Origin: Microvirga sp. ACRRW
GTDB lineage: Bacteria > Pseudomonadota > Alphaproteobacteria > Rhizobiales > Beijerinckiaceae
NCBI RefSeq assembly: GCF_022346925.1
Contig: NZ_JAKRNJ010000001.1
Coordinates: 124,001-188,000 of the forward strand
Direction of reading: 5' to 3'
Length of the DNA stretch: 64,000 nt
Shown here piece by piece: positions 44,191 to 52,430 of this stretch (its first letter is position 1; every line of letters begins with the position of its first letter). Under the pieces are notes generated by a model. That model ran no database searches, was not told the origin of the DNA, and worked only from the letters and a program-made list of their open reading frames with translations. Made by a program: the position numbers and the translations under genes.

Positions 44191-44988
44191 TCAAGCGCTC
44201 CTCACGAATGCAAAGGAATGCCCTTTGGAAGACTCGACGAGCATGTCGAAGCCCTGTGCTATGATGTCCCTGATGATCTGGGACACAGCATGGTCTCCGA
44301 TGATCTGCGGGTGCAACTCACCACACATCGCCCGAACCTGTTGCGGGATCGGGACTTTGAAAATGTCCTTCTCGGCTCCCTCTACATCGAAGAAGATGAA
44401 AGTCGGATGAACTTTCTCCAAGAGATCCTCCATCGCAACAATCGGCACTTTTGCTTTCGTCCGCATCGATCCGCCATCATCGTAGAGCGATGAAGAGACG
44501 AATTCCTCGTCGACGAAAAATTCGGCCTCTCCCCGGTCCATCCCGACCGCGGCATTCGTCACGTTGGGCTTGAGGCTGTTGACCGAGGCAATGGCATTGA
44601 TCGAAGCGATCAGCTTCGGATTAGCTTCATAAGTATGCAGATTGGCACTGTCGTGGAGCTGCTGAGCGATGAAGGCCGAAACGACACCACATCCGGACCC
44701 GAGTTCGAGCACGACATCGTCCGGACGAATGAGGTCCCTGACAATATCGATTTCATCGCATTCGTAATCACCCTTGTACATGCTGCGTCGAACCTGCTGC
44801 AGTTCCGGGGTTGCTCTCAGGGGGATCCGGATGCCTTTCAAGTCGTAGATGTTCGGGTTCCGCATGACGAGAAGCGCGTATTGCACCTCACGCTTTACAG
44901 GTTCCGCAATGGCGCGCACTCGCTTTAGAAAGCCTGATACTTTTCTTTCCAGGAATGGTCTCGAATCCAAGCTCATGGTCAAACCCAT
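44191..44988 (-). CDS. FkbM family methyltransferase
   Basis: 265 residues from the ATG at 44988; a GTG eight codons upstream and an ATG four codons downstream (MSLDSRPFLERKV) are alternatives. The S-adenosylmethionine motif is VVLELGSGCGVVSAFIAQQL, then TYEANPKLIASINAIASVN and the acidic FIFFDVEGAEKDIF, all typical of the FkbM family. The family methylates sugar or polyketide hydroxyls. The surroundings are less GC-rich than the rest of the window (see findings). No sugar-transferase or capsule genes are adjacent. Confidence 0.85.
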   Translation of the reverse strand: MGLTMSLDSRPFLERKVSGFLKRVRAIAEPVKREVQYALLVMRNPNIYDLKGIRIPLRATPELQQVRRSMYKGDYECDEIDIVRDLIRPDDVVLELGSGCGVVSAFIAQQLHDSANLHTYEANPKLIASINAIASVNSLKPNVTNAAVGMDRGEAEFFVDEEFVSSSLYDDGGSMRTKAKVPIVAMEDLLEKVHPTFIFFDVEGAEKDIFKVPIPQQVRAMCGELHPQIIGDHAVSQIIRDIIAQGFDMLVESSKGHSFAFVRSA

Positions 44989-45438
44989 TGTTCCGGCGTG
45001 AGATAGCGTCACGCAAAGGCATTACCATTAATAAGCGTTATGTAAGACCCAAGAATGCAATCCGCGTGGAAAAGCGAGCGATAGCAGAGTTATGGTCTTC
45101 CATTCCATATTATCTTGGACGCCTCACTTGCTCATATATAACGTCTCTTAAATTAGATGATAGCATTACGGTTACAATAACCCATTGGAGGTAAATAATC
45201 CTCGCAGACAGTGCGGTTGAATGACGTTTCACAAATTGGGCTCTGGATGACAGCAATGATGCTTGTGGTGCACCAGTTAAGTTCCCAACTGAATGCGCAT
45301 GCACAGAAGTCCGGCTCAGCAACTGAAAACAAATCCATTCATCTCCCCAATACGACTTGAGGAAACCTGAAGGATACAGAACCAACTCATCGGGCTAGTG
45401 TGGTTATTGCAGCGCAAGAAAAATGAGCTTGCAATAAC
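44989..45438. other. AT-richer intergenic stretch without credible genes
   Basis: This 450-base region has visibly lower GC than the flanks (for example 45101-45200). Short frames exist, such as 45110-45385 on the minus strand, but none has a convincing ribosome binding site, codon pattern or family motif. No repeat or mobile element ends were seen. Confidence 0.5.
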
Positions 45439-45470
45439 TAAAATGGGCGACTTGAAAAGCCGCCCATTTG
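45439..45470. terminator. terminator of the cytochrome c' gene
   Basis: AAATGGGCG, an 11-base loop region, CGCCCATTT; on the minus strand the stem is followed by a short T-rich stretch. It lies 12 bases past the cytochrome c' stop. Confidence 0.75.
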
Positions 45471-45482
45471 ATATCCGAAGGC

Positions 45483-45917
45483 TTAACTCTTCTTGCGGAA
45501 GTCGTTGTGGCAGGCGCCGCAGTTCTGCATGACCTTCGGCATCTCGGCCTTGAAGGTCGCCTCGTCCTTGATCGAAGCCATGGCGGTCTTGGCGTCCTGG
45601 TTGAACTTGGTCAAGATGCCCTCGAACTTCGCCTTGTTCTCCCAGATGGTCGGAAGCGCTTCAGTCTTAGGAGCACCCTTCGTATTCTCGGGGAAGAGCG
45701 AAGCCGCCTTCTCCGAATTATCGGCAAAGACCTTGAGACCGGCCTGGACCTTGGCGAGGTCGAACGGCTCCTGCCCTCGCAGCATGCCACCGATCGGTCG
45801 GGTTTGAGCGCCCATCTGTTTCATCAGGTTCTGGCGCTGCTCGACCACATCGCTCTGCGCGATGGCGACGGTGGCACCCAGCGCCAAGAGGCTGGCGACA
45901 AAAATCGTACGCTTCAT
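45483..45917 (-). CDS. cytochrome c'
   Basis: 144 residues from the ATG at 45917; the frame extends upstream to 46010, but the MKRTIFVASLLALGATVAIAQ signal peptide defines the true start. It is a four-helix cytochrome with one C-terminal heme site, NCGACHNDFRKK, as in class II cytochromes c'. VVEQRQNLMKQMGAQTRPIGGM is the typical first helix. Proteins of this class bind NO or CO and protect against nitrosative stress, or act in electron transfer. It is followed by its own terminator and precedes nothing on the same strand for more than 470 bases. Confidence 0.9.
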   Translation of the reverse strand: MKRTIFVASLLALGATVAIAQSDVVEQRQNLMKQMGAQTRPIGGMLRGQEPFDLAKVQAGLKVFADNSEKAASLFPENTKGAPKTEALPTIWENKAKFEGILTKFNQDAKTAMASIKDEATFKAEMPKVMQNCGACHNDFRKKS

Positions 45918-46045
45918 AGAGTCATCCCTATTTCTGGAGCGGCGAACGGTTCGAGACCCTGCCGTCCCCGCCGGAGCGCCATTAGGGCATATCTCCTTGA
46001 AGATGCGCACTGAACTTTAGAACAAATCTATGTGAGCAGTCTGGG

Positions 46046-46372
46046 TTATCCCCGCTCCTGCTCGACCGGCTCACCGGCGGAGACCCAGTCCCTGAAGCCG
46101 CCCTTGTAATGCTCGCGGATGTCGTGTCCGGCGGCCTGGGCGAATTCCATGGCACGCACGGACCGGACACCGGCGGCGCAGGAAAAAACGATGCGCTTGC
46201 CTTCCGGCAGGGACGAAGGATCGAAGGTTGAAAGCGGGTGCGAAATGGCTCCGGGGATATGTCCTGCCTCATATTCATGAGGCTCGCGGACATCGACCAG
46301 AAGGATCGAGCCGTCCTGAAGCCCATTCTTGATATCGTCGCGGTCGAGATCGATGACCTGGAGTGCACCCAT
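46046..46372 (-). CDS. rhodanese-like sulfurtransferase
   Basis: 108 residues from the ATG at 46372 (MGALQVIDLDRDDIKNG). A single rhodanese domain: LLVDVREPHEYEAGHIPGAI, then the active-site loop FSCAAGVRSVRA with the catalytic Cys, and GGFRDWVSAGEP. It moves sulfane sulfur to cyanide or protein acceptors; the cell target is unknown. It lies downstream of the BON-LysM gene on the same strand, separated by a strong hairpin that ends just before its start. GGGAG, the ribosome binding site, is inside the 3' arm of that hairpin. Confidence 0.87.
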   Translation of the reverse strand: MGALQVIDLDRDDIKNGLQDGSILLVDVREPHEYEAGHIPGAISHPLSTFDPSSLPEGKRIVFSCAAGVRSVRAMEFAQAAGHDIREHYKGGFRDWVSAGEPVEQERG

Positions 46373-46373
46373 G

Positions 46374-46420
46374 CAAAAATTCTCCCTGCAGAGCCTCACT
46401 CATACCGGCTTTGCAGGGAG
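46374..46420 (-). terminator. terminator/attenuator hairpin before the rhodanese gene
   Basis: On the minus strand CTCCCTGCA, A, AGCC, an 11-base loop, GGCT, C, TGCAGGGAG forms a 13-bp stem with two mismatches, then AATTTTTG. It is 18 bases after the BON-LysM stop. The 3' arm holds the GGGAG ribosome binding site of the rhodanese gene, so the hairpin could limit both transcription and translation of it. Confidence 0.75.
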
Positions 46421-46437
46421 GATGACAATCGACGGAT

Positions 46438-46884
46438 TTACGCGAGCGGCGGGATCCGCAACACCCAGCCTGGCTGGATCATGTCGGGGTCCTTTACCGG
46501 CGGAGAATTCGCCTTGACGATCTCCGTGTACTTCGCACCCTTGCCCTTGCCGTAATGTTTTTCGGCGATTTCCCAGAGCGTATCGCCCTTCTGCACCGTA
46601 TACATTGTTGCGGGCGCGGCAGCCTGCGCGATCTGCAGGTCGCTCGTGTCCACTTCGGCGACGCCATAGGTATTGCCGAGCGACAGAATGATCTTTTCGG
46701 CTTCCTCCTGGGTGGTGGCTTGCCCCGAGAGTTTCACCTTGTCGCCTTCGACCTGGATCCCGAGCTTGCTTGAATCGAAGCCGTGCCCTTGGACTTCCTG
46801 CTGCAGCTTTTCGGGCGTTGCAGCATTGGCGCTGCCACCGAAGATCTTGGCGCCAGCCTCTTTGATGAATTTGAACAGACCCAT
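46438..46884 (-). CDS. BON-LysM domain protein (YgaU/Kbp-like)
   Basis: 148 residues from the ATG at 46884, which has a strong AGGAGGAGGAA ribosome binding site; the longer frame to 46962 overlaps the puuE-uraD gene. The N-terminal part MGLFKFIKEAGAKIFG is followed by a BON domain (LQQEVQGHGFDSSKLGIQVE; KVKLSGQATTQEEAEKIILS) and a LysM domain (YTVQKGDTLWEIAEKHYG; YTEIVKANSPPVKDPDMIQP). E. coli Kbp of this shape is a cytoplasmic potassium-binding protein. It has no signal peptide here, so it is cytoplasmic too. Confidence 0.9.
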   Translation of the reverse strand: MGLFKFIKEAGAKIFGGSANAATPEKLQQEVQGHGFDSSKLGIQVEGDKVKLSGQATTQEEAEKIILSLGNTYGVAEVDTSDLQIAQAAAPATMYTVQKGDTLWEIAEKHYGKGKGAKYTEIVKANSPPVKDPDMIQPGWVLRIPPLA

Positions 46885-46958
46885 GTGTTCCTCCTCCTGG
46901 ACGGGCCAAGATGCGGCCGACCAAGGTGAAGACGCACGGCTCAGGTTGTGAGTTCCGC

Positions 46959-48401
46959 TCAAGCCAGGTTCGAGAAGACATCCGCCAGCGACGGCAGGCG
47001 ATCCTTGAGACGCAAGAGAGCGATCAGCTCGATCTGAACGATGGCCGTATCGAACTCCGTATCAGAATCATGCTCCAGCCTTTCCTCGAAGGCCGCCATG
47101 ATCTCGTCCTTCGTGCGGCCCTTCACAGCCATGATGAAGGGAAAGCCGAATTTCCGCTTGTAGGCATCGTTGAGTTCGATGAAGCGATCCCGCTCCTCTC
47201 CCGTGAGGCTATCGAGACCTGCAGAGGATTGCTCATTGCGGGAATCCGCCGTGAGATCGGCAAGCTTCAACCGCCCCGCGAGGTCGGGATGCGCGCGGAT
47301 GAGCGCGAGCTTCTGCTCGCGTTTCGCCTCGGACAACACATGCACCATGGAGGCATGCAGTCCTTCCGCCGTATCCTGTGCCGTCGTGAGGCCTGCATCA
47401 TAGGCACGCTCCGCGATCCAGGCCGAATGCTCGAACACATCGCCGAACAATTCCACGAACATTGCCTTGTTCATTGAACTCGGTTTTGAGCCTACCGGAC
47501 GATGGTAGCGCATCCAGAGGCGCGCTATGTCAATCCGTCGGGCGATCCAGACATCGTCGTGGGAAGCCACGTAATCGAGAAAGCGCGCAAGCGCCGCAGC
47601 GCGTCCGGGGCGGCCGACGAGACGGCAATGCAACCCAATGGAAAGCATCTTCGGCGCGGTCTCGCCTTCCGCATAGAGCGTGTCGAACGAATCCTTCAGA
47701 TAAGCGAAGAACTGATCGCCGGAGTTAAACCCCTGCGGCGATGCGAAGCGCATGTCGTTGGCGTCCAGCGTATACGGCACGATGAGCTGCATGCGCTCGC
47801 CGTGCTGCTCCCAATAAGGCAACTCGTCGGCATAGGAATCCGCGCTGTAGAGAAACCCGCCCTCCTCCGCGACGAGGAGGTTGGTGTGTTCCGACGTGCG
47901 CCCCGTGTACCAGCCGAGCGGACGTTCGCCGGTGACTTCCGTGTGAATGCGGATCGCCTCGCGCATATGCGCACGCTCCTCCTCAGCGGAGAAGTCGCGA
48001 TAGTCGATCCATTTCAGGCCATGGCTCGCGATCTCCCAATTCGCTTCCTTCATGGCGTCCACCGCTTCCGGATTACGCATGAGAGCTGTTGCGACACCAT
48101 AAACGGTGACCGGCATCCTGCGCTCAGTGAACATGCGCCACAGACGCCAGAAGCCTGCGCGGGAGCCGTATTCGTAGATCGACTCCATGCTCATGTGCCG
48201 CTGGCCGGGCCAGGGCTGCGCGCCCACGATCTCGGAAAGGAAAGCCTCCGACGCGCGGTCGCCATGGAGGATGTTGTTCTCGCCACCCTCTTCGTAATTG
48301 ATCACGAACTGCACGCAGATCCGCGCATCGTCCGGCCAGCGCGGATGCGGCGGGTTGCGCCCGTAGCCGACGAGGTCGCGGGGATAGGAGGTCTCGGACA
48401 T
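46959..48401 (-). CDS. allantoinase PuuE fused to OHCU decarboxylase (UraD)
   Basis: 480 residues in two domains. Residues 1-308 form a polysaccharide-deacetylase-like allantoinase of the PuuE type (YPRDLVGYGRNPPHPRWPDDA; VQFVINYEEGGENNILHGD; WEIASHGLKWIDYRDFSAEE). Residues 310-480 form an OHCU decarboxylase (FVELFGDVFEHSAWIAERA; LIRAHPDLAGRLKLADLT; FIELNDAYKRKFGFPFIMAV). Together they turn OHCU into S-allantoin and then allantoate. The internal junction is near SKPSSMNKAMFV. uraH is five bases upstream on the same strand and puuD is divergent, so the urate pathway is grouped. The fusion saves one gene boundary; such fusions are known in other Alphaproteobacteria. Confidence 0.93.
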   Translation of the reverse strand: MSETSYPRDLVGYGRNPPHPRWPDDARICVQFVINYEEGGENNILHGDRASEAFLSEIVGAQPWPGQRHMSMESIYEYGSRAGFWRLWRMFTERRMPVTVYGVATALMRNPEAVDAMKEANWEIASHGLKWIDYRDFSAEEERAHMREAIRIHTEVTGERPLGWYTGRTSEHTNLLVAEEGGFLYSADSYADELPYWEQHGERMQLIVPYTLDANDMRFASPQGFNSGDQFFAYLKDSFDTLYAEGETAPKMLSIGLHCRLVGRPGRAAALARFLDYVASHDDVWIARRIDIARLWMRYHRPVGSKPSSMNKAMFVELFGDVFEHSAWIAERAYDAGLTTAQDTAEGLHASMVHVLSEAKREQKLALIRAHPDLAGRLKLADLTADSRNEQSSAGLDSLTGEERDRFIELNDAYKRKFGFPFIMAVKGRTKDEIMAAFEERLEHDSDTEFDTAIVQIELIALLRLKDRLPSLADVFSNLA

Positions 48402-48405
48402 GAAT

Positions 48406-48759
48406 TTAGCTTCCTCGATAGGTGGAGTAGCTCCAGGGCGTCACGAGGAGCGGCACATGGTAATGACCATCGGGTTCTGCGATGGTGAAGCGGATTGGAA
48501 CGATATCCAGAAACGGCGGATCGGCCATCGGCGTGCCAAGCGCCTTGAAGTAGGCGCCTGCCTCGAAAACCAACTCGTAAGTCCCGGTGCGGAACGCCTC
48601 GCCGACCATCAGGGGCGCATCGGTGCGCCCATCCGCATTCGTTATCGTGCGGACGACCGAGCGGCGGCTCTCACCCTCGATGGCGAAAAGCTCGATGGCG
48701 ACACCCTTGGCGGGCTTGCCGTTGACGTTATCCAGAACGTGGGTGGACAGGCGGCCCAT
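48406..48759 (-). CDS. uraH: 5-hydroxyisourate hydrolase (transthyretin-related)
   Basis: 117 residues. The hydrolase turns 5-hydroxyisourate into OHCU. The N-terminal signature MGRLSTHVLDNVNGKPAKGV holds a catalytic His in HVLD, the middle has GRTDAPLM, and the C-terminus ends in the conserved YRGS, with PDGHYHVPLLVTPWSYSTY just before. The ATG at 48759 has GAGGTTCC upstream; four more codons are possible at the N-terminus. Five bases separate its stop from the puuE-uraD fusion, so they are one transcript, divergent from puuD. Confidence 0.95.
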   Translation of the reverse strand: MGRLSTHVLDNVNGKPAKGVAIELFAIEGESRRSVVRTITNADGRTDAPLMVGEAFRTGTYELVFEAGAYFKALGTPMADPPFLDIVPIRFTIAEPDGHYHVPLLVTPWSYSTYRGS

Positions 48760-48951
48760 GGAACCTCGCACGATGGGTGAAGACTCAGAATTTTCGGGCC
48801 CGACGCCCCGGCGTCAACCATTCGAAGCCGAACTCGTCTGAAAGTCCAGGTTTCCCAACGGCCTGTTCCTGTTGAAAAAGCGTCTTGAGAGGCCTTCCGC
48901 AATTCTAGGCAACGCCCTAGGCTTAGGGTTCTTCATTATCTAAGGGGCTGC

Positions 48952-50169
48952 ATGATCGACCCGCAAATCTCCGAATGGATCAGCCAGATCCTGCGTTGGA
49001 CCCACGTGATCACGGCAATCGCCTGGATCGGCTCCTCCTTCTATTTCATCCATCTGGATTTGAGTCTGAAGAAGCGGGAAGGCTTGCCTGAAGGCGTCGG
49101 AGGCGAGGCATGGCAGGTCCATGGCGGCGGCTTCTACAACATGCGGAAGTATCTCGTTGCGCCCCCCGAGCTGCCGAAGGAACTGACCTGGTTCAAGTGG
49201 GAGAGCTATTCCACATGGATCAGCGGCTTCTTCCTCATTGTCTGGGTCTATTATCTCCACGCGGATCTCTACACCATCGATCCGGCTGTCCGCGCTCTTG
49301 CCCCCTGGCAGGCTCCCGTCATCGGCATCGGCGCCATCGTGGTGAGCTGGTTCGTCTATGAAGGCCTCTGCCGCTCGCCCCTTGGCAGGAACGGGGTTGT
49401 GCTCGGGGCCGCGCTCTTCGCCTACATTCTGCTCGCGGCGTTCGGCTTCACGCAGGTGTTCAACGGGCGCGCCGCCTTCCTGCATACGGGCGCGATGATC
49501 GCCACCTGGATGTCGGCGAGCGTGTTCTTCATCATCATTCCGAACCAGAAAAAGGTGGTGGCCACCCTGCTCGCCGGCGGCTCGCCCGATCCTAAGCTCG
49601 GGAAAGAGGCGAAGCTGCGCTCGACACACAACAACTACCTGACCCTGCCCGTCATCTTCCTGATGCTCTCCAACCATTATCCGTTGGCATGGTCGTCCCG
49701 CTATGCGGTCGGCATCATCGCCTGCATCCTGATCGCAGGCGCAGTGATCCGGCACTTCTTCAATTCCCAGCATGCGGGCAAGGGCTCGCCCTGGTGGACC
49801 TGGGGCGTGGCCGCGGCTGCGATCGTGCTCGCGATCTGGCTCTCGATCATCGGCAAGCCCGGCAACGCCAACATGGCGGATGCCTCGGCAACGCCAGAGC
49901 CAGCGGCTGCCTTCGAAGAGGCCACCCTCGCCATCCAGTCCCGCTGTTCCATGTGCCATGCGGCCGAACCCGTATGGGAAGGCATCCCGGTCGCACCTAA
50001 AGGCGTACGCCTCGACACTCCGGAGGAGATCGCACGCCATGCCGAGCTCATCCGGATCCAGTCGGTCCTGACCCATGCCATGCCGCCCAACAACATCACC
50101 GAGATGACTCTGGACGAGCGCAAGGCCGTCGCATCCTGGCTGGCTGTTCGCAACAACGCCGTCCGCTAA
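48952..50169 (+). CDS. puuD: membrane urate hydroxylase PuuD with C-terminal cytochrome c domain
   Basis: 405 residues. The N-terminal part is the DUF989 membrane domain with about eight helices (ILRWTHVITAIAWIGSSFYF; IHLDLSLKKREGLPEG; VHGGGFYNMRKYLVAPPELP; FKWESYSTWISGFFLIVWV). A periplasmic cytochrome c domain follows at about 315-400, with heme site Cys332-Ser-Met-Cys-His336 and Met ligand region HAMPPNNITEMT. PuuD is the integral-membrane urate oxidase that feeds electrons to the respiratory chain through this heme. It starts 192 bases from the divergent uraH gene. It is the first step of the local urate-to-allantoate route. Confidence 0.93.
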   Translation: MIDPQISEWISQILRWTHVITAIAWIGSSFYFIHLDLSLKKREGLPEGVGGEAWQVHGGGFYNMRKYLVAPPELPKELTWFKWESYSTWISGFFLIVWVYYLHADLYTIDPAVRALAPWQAPVIGIGAIVVSWFVYEGLCRSPLGRNGVVLGAALFAYILLAAFGFTQVFNGRAAFLHTGAMIATWMSASVFFIIIPNQKKVVATLLAGGSPDPKLGKEAKLRSTHNNYLTLPVIFLMLSNHYPLAWSSRYAVGIIACILIAGAVIRHFFNSQHAGKGSPWWTWGVAAAAIVLAIWLSIIGKPGNANMADASATPEPAAAFEEATLAIQSRCSMCHAAEPVWEGIPVAPKGVRLDTPEEIARHAELIRIQSVLTHAMPPNNITEMTLDERKAVASWLAVRNNAVR

Positions 50170-50218
50170 AACCGCGCCCTGCTGCGCCACACCGTCAAAT
50201 CCAATTGGAGGATCCATT

Positions 50219-50653
50219 ATGTCCGAACTGACCCTGAAGACGGCACAGACCATCGCGGAAGCGGCCCTGAAAACCGCTCGGGAGAAATCCTTCAAGCCGC
50301 TTGCAGTGGTCGTCTATGACGCTCGCGGCGCCATGAAGGCTCTCCTCTCGGAAGACGGCACTAGCCTGAAGCGCGCCGAGATCGCCATGGGTAAGGCCTA
50401 TGGGGCCCTCGCCCTCGGCGTGGGCTCCCGCGCCCTTCACAAGATGGCGACCGACCGTCCCTATTTCATCGCCGCCGCGACCCATGCGGTCGGCGGGCAG
50501 CTCGTCCCGGTGCCGGGCGGCGTATTGATCAAGAATGCCCAGGGGCAGGTCCTCGGGGCGGTTGGCGTATCCGGGGATACCTCGGACAATGACGAGATCG
50601 CCGCCGCCGGTGGAATCGAGGCCGCCGGGCTCGTCTTCGACGCCGGGGCGTGA
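50219..50653 (+). CDS. GlcG/HbpS heme-binding-family protein
   Basis: 144 residues with one GlcG/HbpS domain: LTLKTAQTIAEAALKTARE, LAVVVYDARGAMKALLSEDG, SLKRAEIAMGKAYGALALG, VGGQLVPVPGGVLIKNAQGQ and AVGVSGDTSDNDEIAAAGG. HbpS of Streptomyces binds heme and senses redox stress; other members are of unknown role. It is 49 bases after puuD with GGAGG at the start, so it may be co-transcribed with it. PuuD needs heme, but a direct link is only inferred. Confidence 0.88.
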   Translation: MSELTLKTAQTIAEAALKTAREKSFKPLAVVVYDARGAMKALLSEDGTSLKRAEIAMGKAYGALALGVGSRALHKMATDRPYFIAAATHAVGGQLVPVPGGVLIKNAQGQVLGAVGVSGDTSDNDEIAAAGGIEAAGLVFDAGA

Positions 50654-50720
50654 GATTTCTCCACACCCCAGACCCTTGCCAGCCCTAGGTTATACGGTTG
50701 CGAAGGGATAGTACTGGACA

Positions 50721-50738
50721 TGAACAGTTGATTGTTCA
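50721..50738. promoter_or_regulatory. inverted repeat TGAACA-N6-TGTTCA, possible operator
   Basis: Perfect 6-bp arms 89 bases before the start of the peptide-binding protein gene, in a 173-base leader. It looks like a dimeric repressor site but no regulator is linked to it. Low confidence. Confidence 0.35.
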
Positions 50739-50826
50739 ACAAATAGGACAAGGTTACTGCCCAATCGGCTCTGACCGAAAAAATCTTCCAACTGCGGAAA
50801 CGAAAACCAGAAAGGGAACGCATCCG

Positions 50827-52413
50827 ATGTCATCTTGGATTAAACGCACGGCGCTCGCCGCCGTCGCCACGGCCGCTCTCATGGGCGCCGCCTCGGCACA
50901 GGTCACCTACAATCGCGGCAACACCGGCGAGCCGGAGACCCTCGACACCCACAAGACCTCGACGGTGCAGGAAGCACACATCCTGCGTGACCTTCTGGAA
51001 GGTCTGGTGGCCTACAATGCCAAGGGCGAAGCCATTCCCGGCCAGGCCGAGAAGTGGGAAATTTCCGACGACGGCAAGACCTATCGCTTCACGCTCCGCA
51101 ATGGCCTGAAGTGGTCGAACGGCGACCCGATCACCTCCGAAGACTTCGTCTATTCCTACCGCCGCATCATGGATCCGGCGACCGGCGCGAAATACGCGAA
51201 CATCCTGTACCCGATCAAGAATGCCGAGAAGATCAACAAGGGTCAGGCCAAGCCTGAAGAGCTGGGCGTGAAGGCAGTCGACGCCAAGACCGTCGAGATC
51301 TCCCTTGAGGCAGCGACCCCCTACTTCATCGAGCTGCTGACCCACCAAACCAGCCAGCCGGTCCACAAGGGCTCTGTCGAGAAGTTCGGCAAGGACTTCG
51401 TGAAGCCGGGCAACATGGTGTCGAACGGCGCCTACAAGCTCGCCGAGTTCGCCCCGAATTCGCACATCAAGCTCGTGAAGAACGAGAACTACTGGGATGC
51501 CAAGAACGTCAAGATCGACGTCGTCAACTTCATCCCGCACCCGGACCTCGCCGCTGCCGTGCGCCGCTATGAGGCCGGCGAACTCGACAGCATGGACGAG
51601 CTTCCCGCTGACCAGACGAAGTCGCTCAAGGAGCGCTTCAAGGAGCAGGTCAAGCTCGGCCCGTATCTCGGTTCGTGGTTCCTGGTCGTGAACTCCTCCA
51701 AGGCTCCCTTCAGCGACGTGAAGGTGCGTCAGGCTCTCTCGATGCTGATCGACCGCGAGTTCATCGCCGAGCAGATCTGGGGCCAGACCATGCAGCCCGC
51801 CTATTCCTTCATGCCCCCGGGCCTCGGCAATTACGGCACGCCCGCCTACATGACCTACAAGGATCAGTCCCCGATCGACCGCGAGGAAGCGGCCAAGAAG
51901 CTCCTCACGGAAGCCGGTTTCGGTCCTGGCAAGCCGCTGAAGGTTGAGATCCGTTACAACACCACGGACAACAACCGTAACTCGGTGATCGCTGTCGCCG
52001 AGCAGTGGAAGCAGGCTGGCATCGAGACCTCCTTCATCAACACGGACGGCAAGACGCACTTCGCTCACCTGCGTGACGGCGGCGACTTCGACGTGGCCCG
52101 CTATGGCTGGATCGCCGACTACTCGGACCCGAACAACTTCCTGTTCCTGGTCAAGAGCGACAACAAGGGCTTCAACTACGGCAAGTACAACAACCCGCAG
52201 TTCGACAAGCTGCTGGACGATGCCGCTAAGGAGCTGGACCTCAAGAAGCGTGCCGATATCTTCAAGCAGGCTGAGGCAATCCTGATGAAGGACATGCCGT
52301 GGATCCCGATCATGTACTACGGCAAGAGCAACCTGATCTCGCCGAAGATCCAGGGCTACGTGCTGAACACGCGTGGCGTCTATCCGACGCGCTTCCTCTC
52401 GAAGACGCAGTAA
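50827..52413 (+). CDS. oligopeptide ABC transporter substrate-binding protein (OppA-like)
   Basis: 528 residues from the ATG at 50827. MSSWIKRTALAAVATAALMGAASAQ is a signal peptide. The mature protein belongs to solute-binding family 5: NRGNTGEPETLDTHKTSTVQ, LRNGLKWSNGDPITSEDFV, NMVSNGAYKLAEFAPNSHIK, DVKVRQALSMLIDREFIAEQ and LPADQTKSLKERFKEQVKL. It captures peptides in the periplasm. The downstream permeases and ATPase form one transporter. A perfect hairpin separates it from the permease gene, so more of this protein can be made than of the membrane parts. Confidence 0.95.
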   Translation: MSSWIKRTALAAVATAALMGAASAQVTYNRGNTGEPETLDTHKTSTVQEAHILRDLLEGLVAYNAKGEAIPGQAEKWEISDDGKTYRFTLRNGLKWSNGDPITSEDFVYSYRRIMDPATGAKYANILYPIKNAEKINKGQAKPEELGVKAVDAKTVEISLEAATPYFIELLTHQTSQPVHKGSVEKFGKDFVKPGNMVSNGAYKLAEFAPNSHIKLVKNENYWDAKNVKIDVVNFIPHPDLAAAVRRYEAGELDSMDELPADQTKSLKERFKEQVKLGPYLGSWFLVVNSSKAPFSDVKVRQALSMLIDREFIAEQIWGQTMQPAYSFMPPGLGNYGTPAYMTYKDQSPIDREEAAKKLLTEAGFGPGKPLKVEIRYNTTDNNRNSVIAVAEQWKQAGIETSFINTDGKTHFAHLRDGGDFDVARYGWIADYSDPNNFLFLVKSDNKGFNYGKYNNPQFDKLLDDAAKELDLKKRADIFKQAEAILMKDMPWIPIMYYGKSNLISPKIQGYVLNTRGVYPTRFLSKTQ

Positions 52414-52430
52414 AATAAAGTGCCGGAAAG

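Noticed and set aside
45110-45385. Minus-strand 91-residue frame in the AT-richer region
   Set aside because: No ribosome binding site, hydrophobic pattern or motif to support it; it overlaps another short frame in a different phase.
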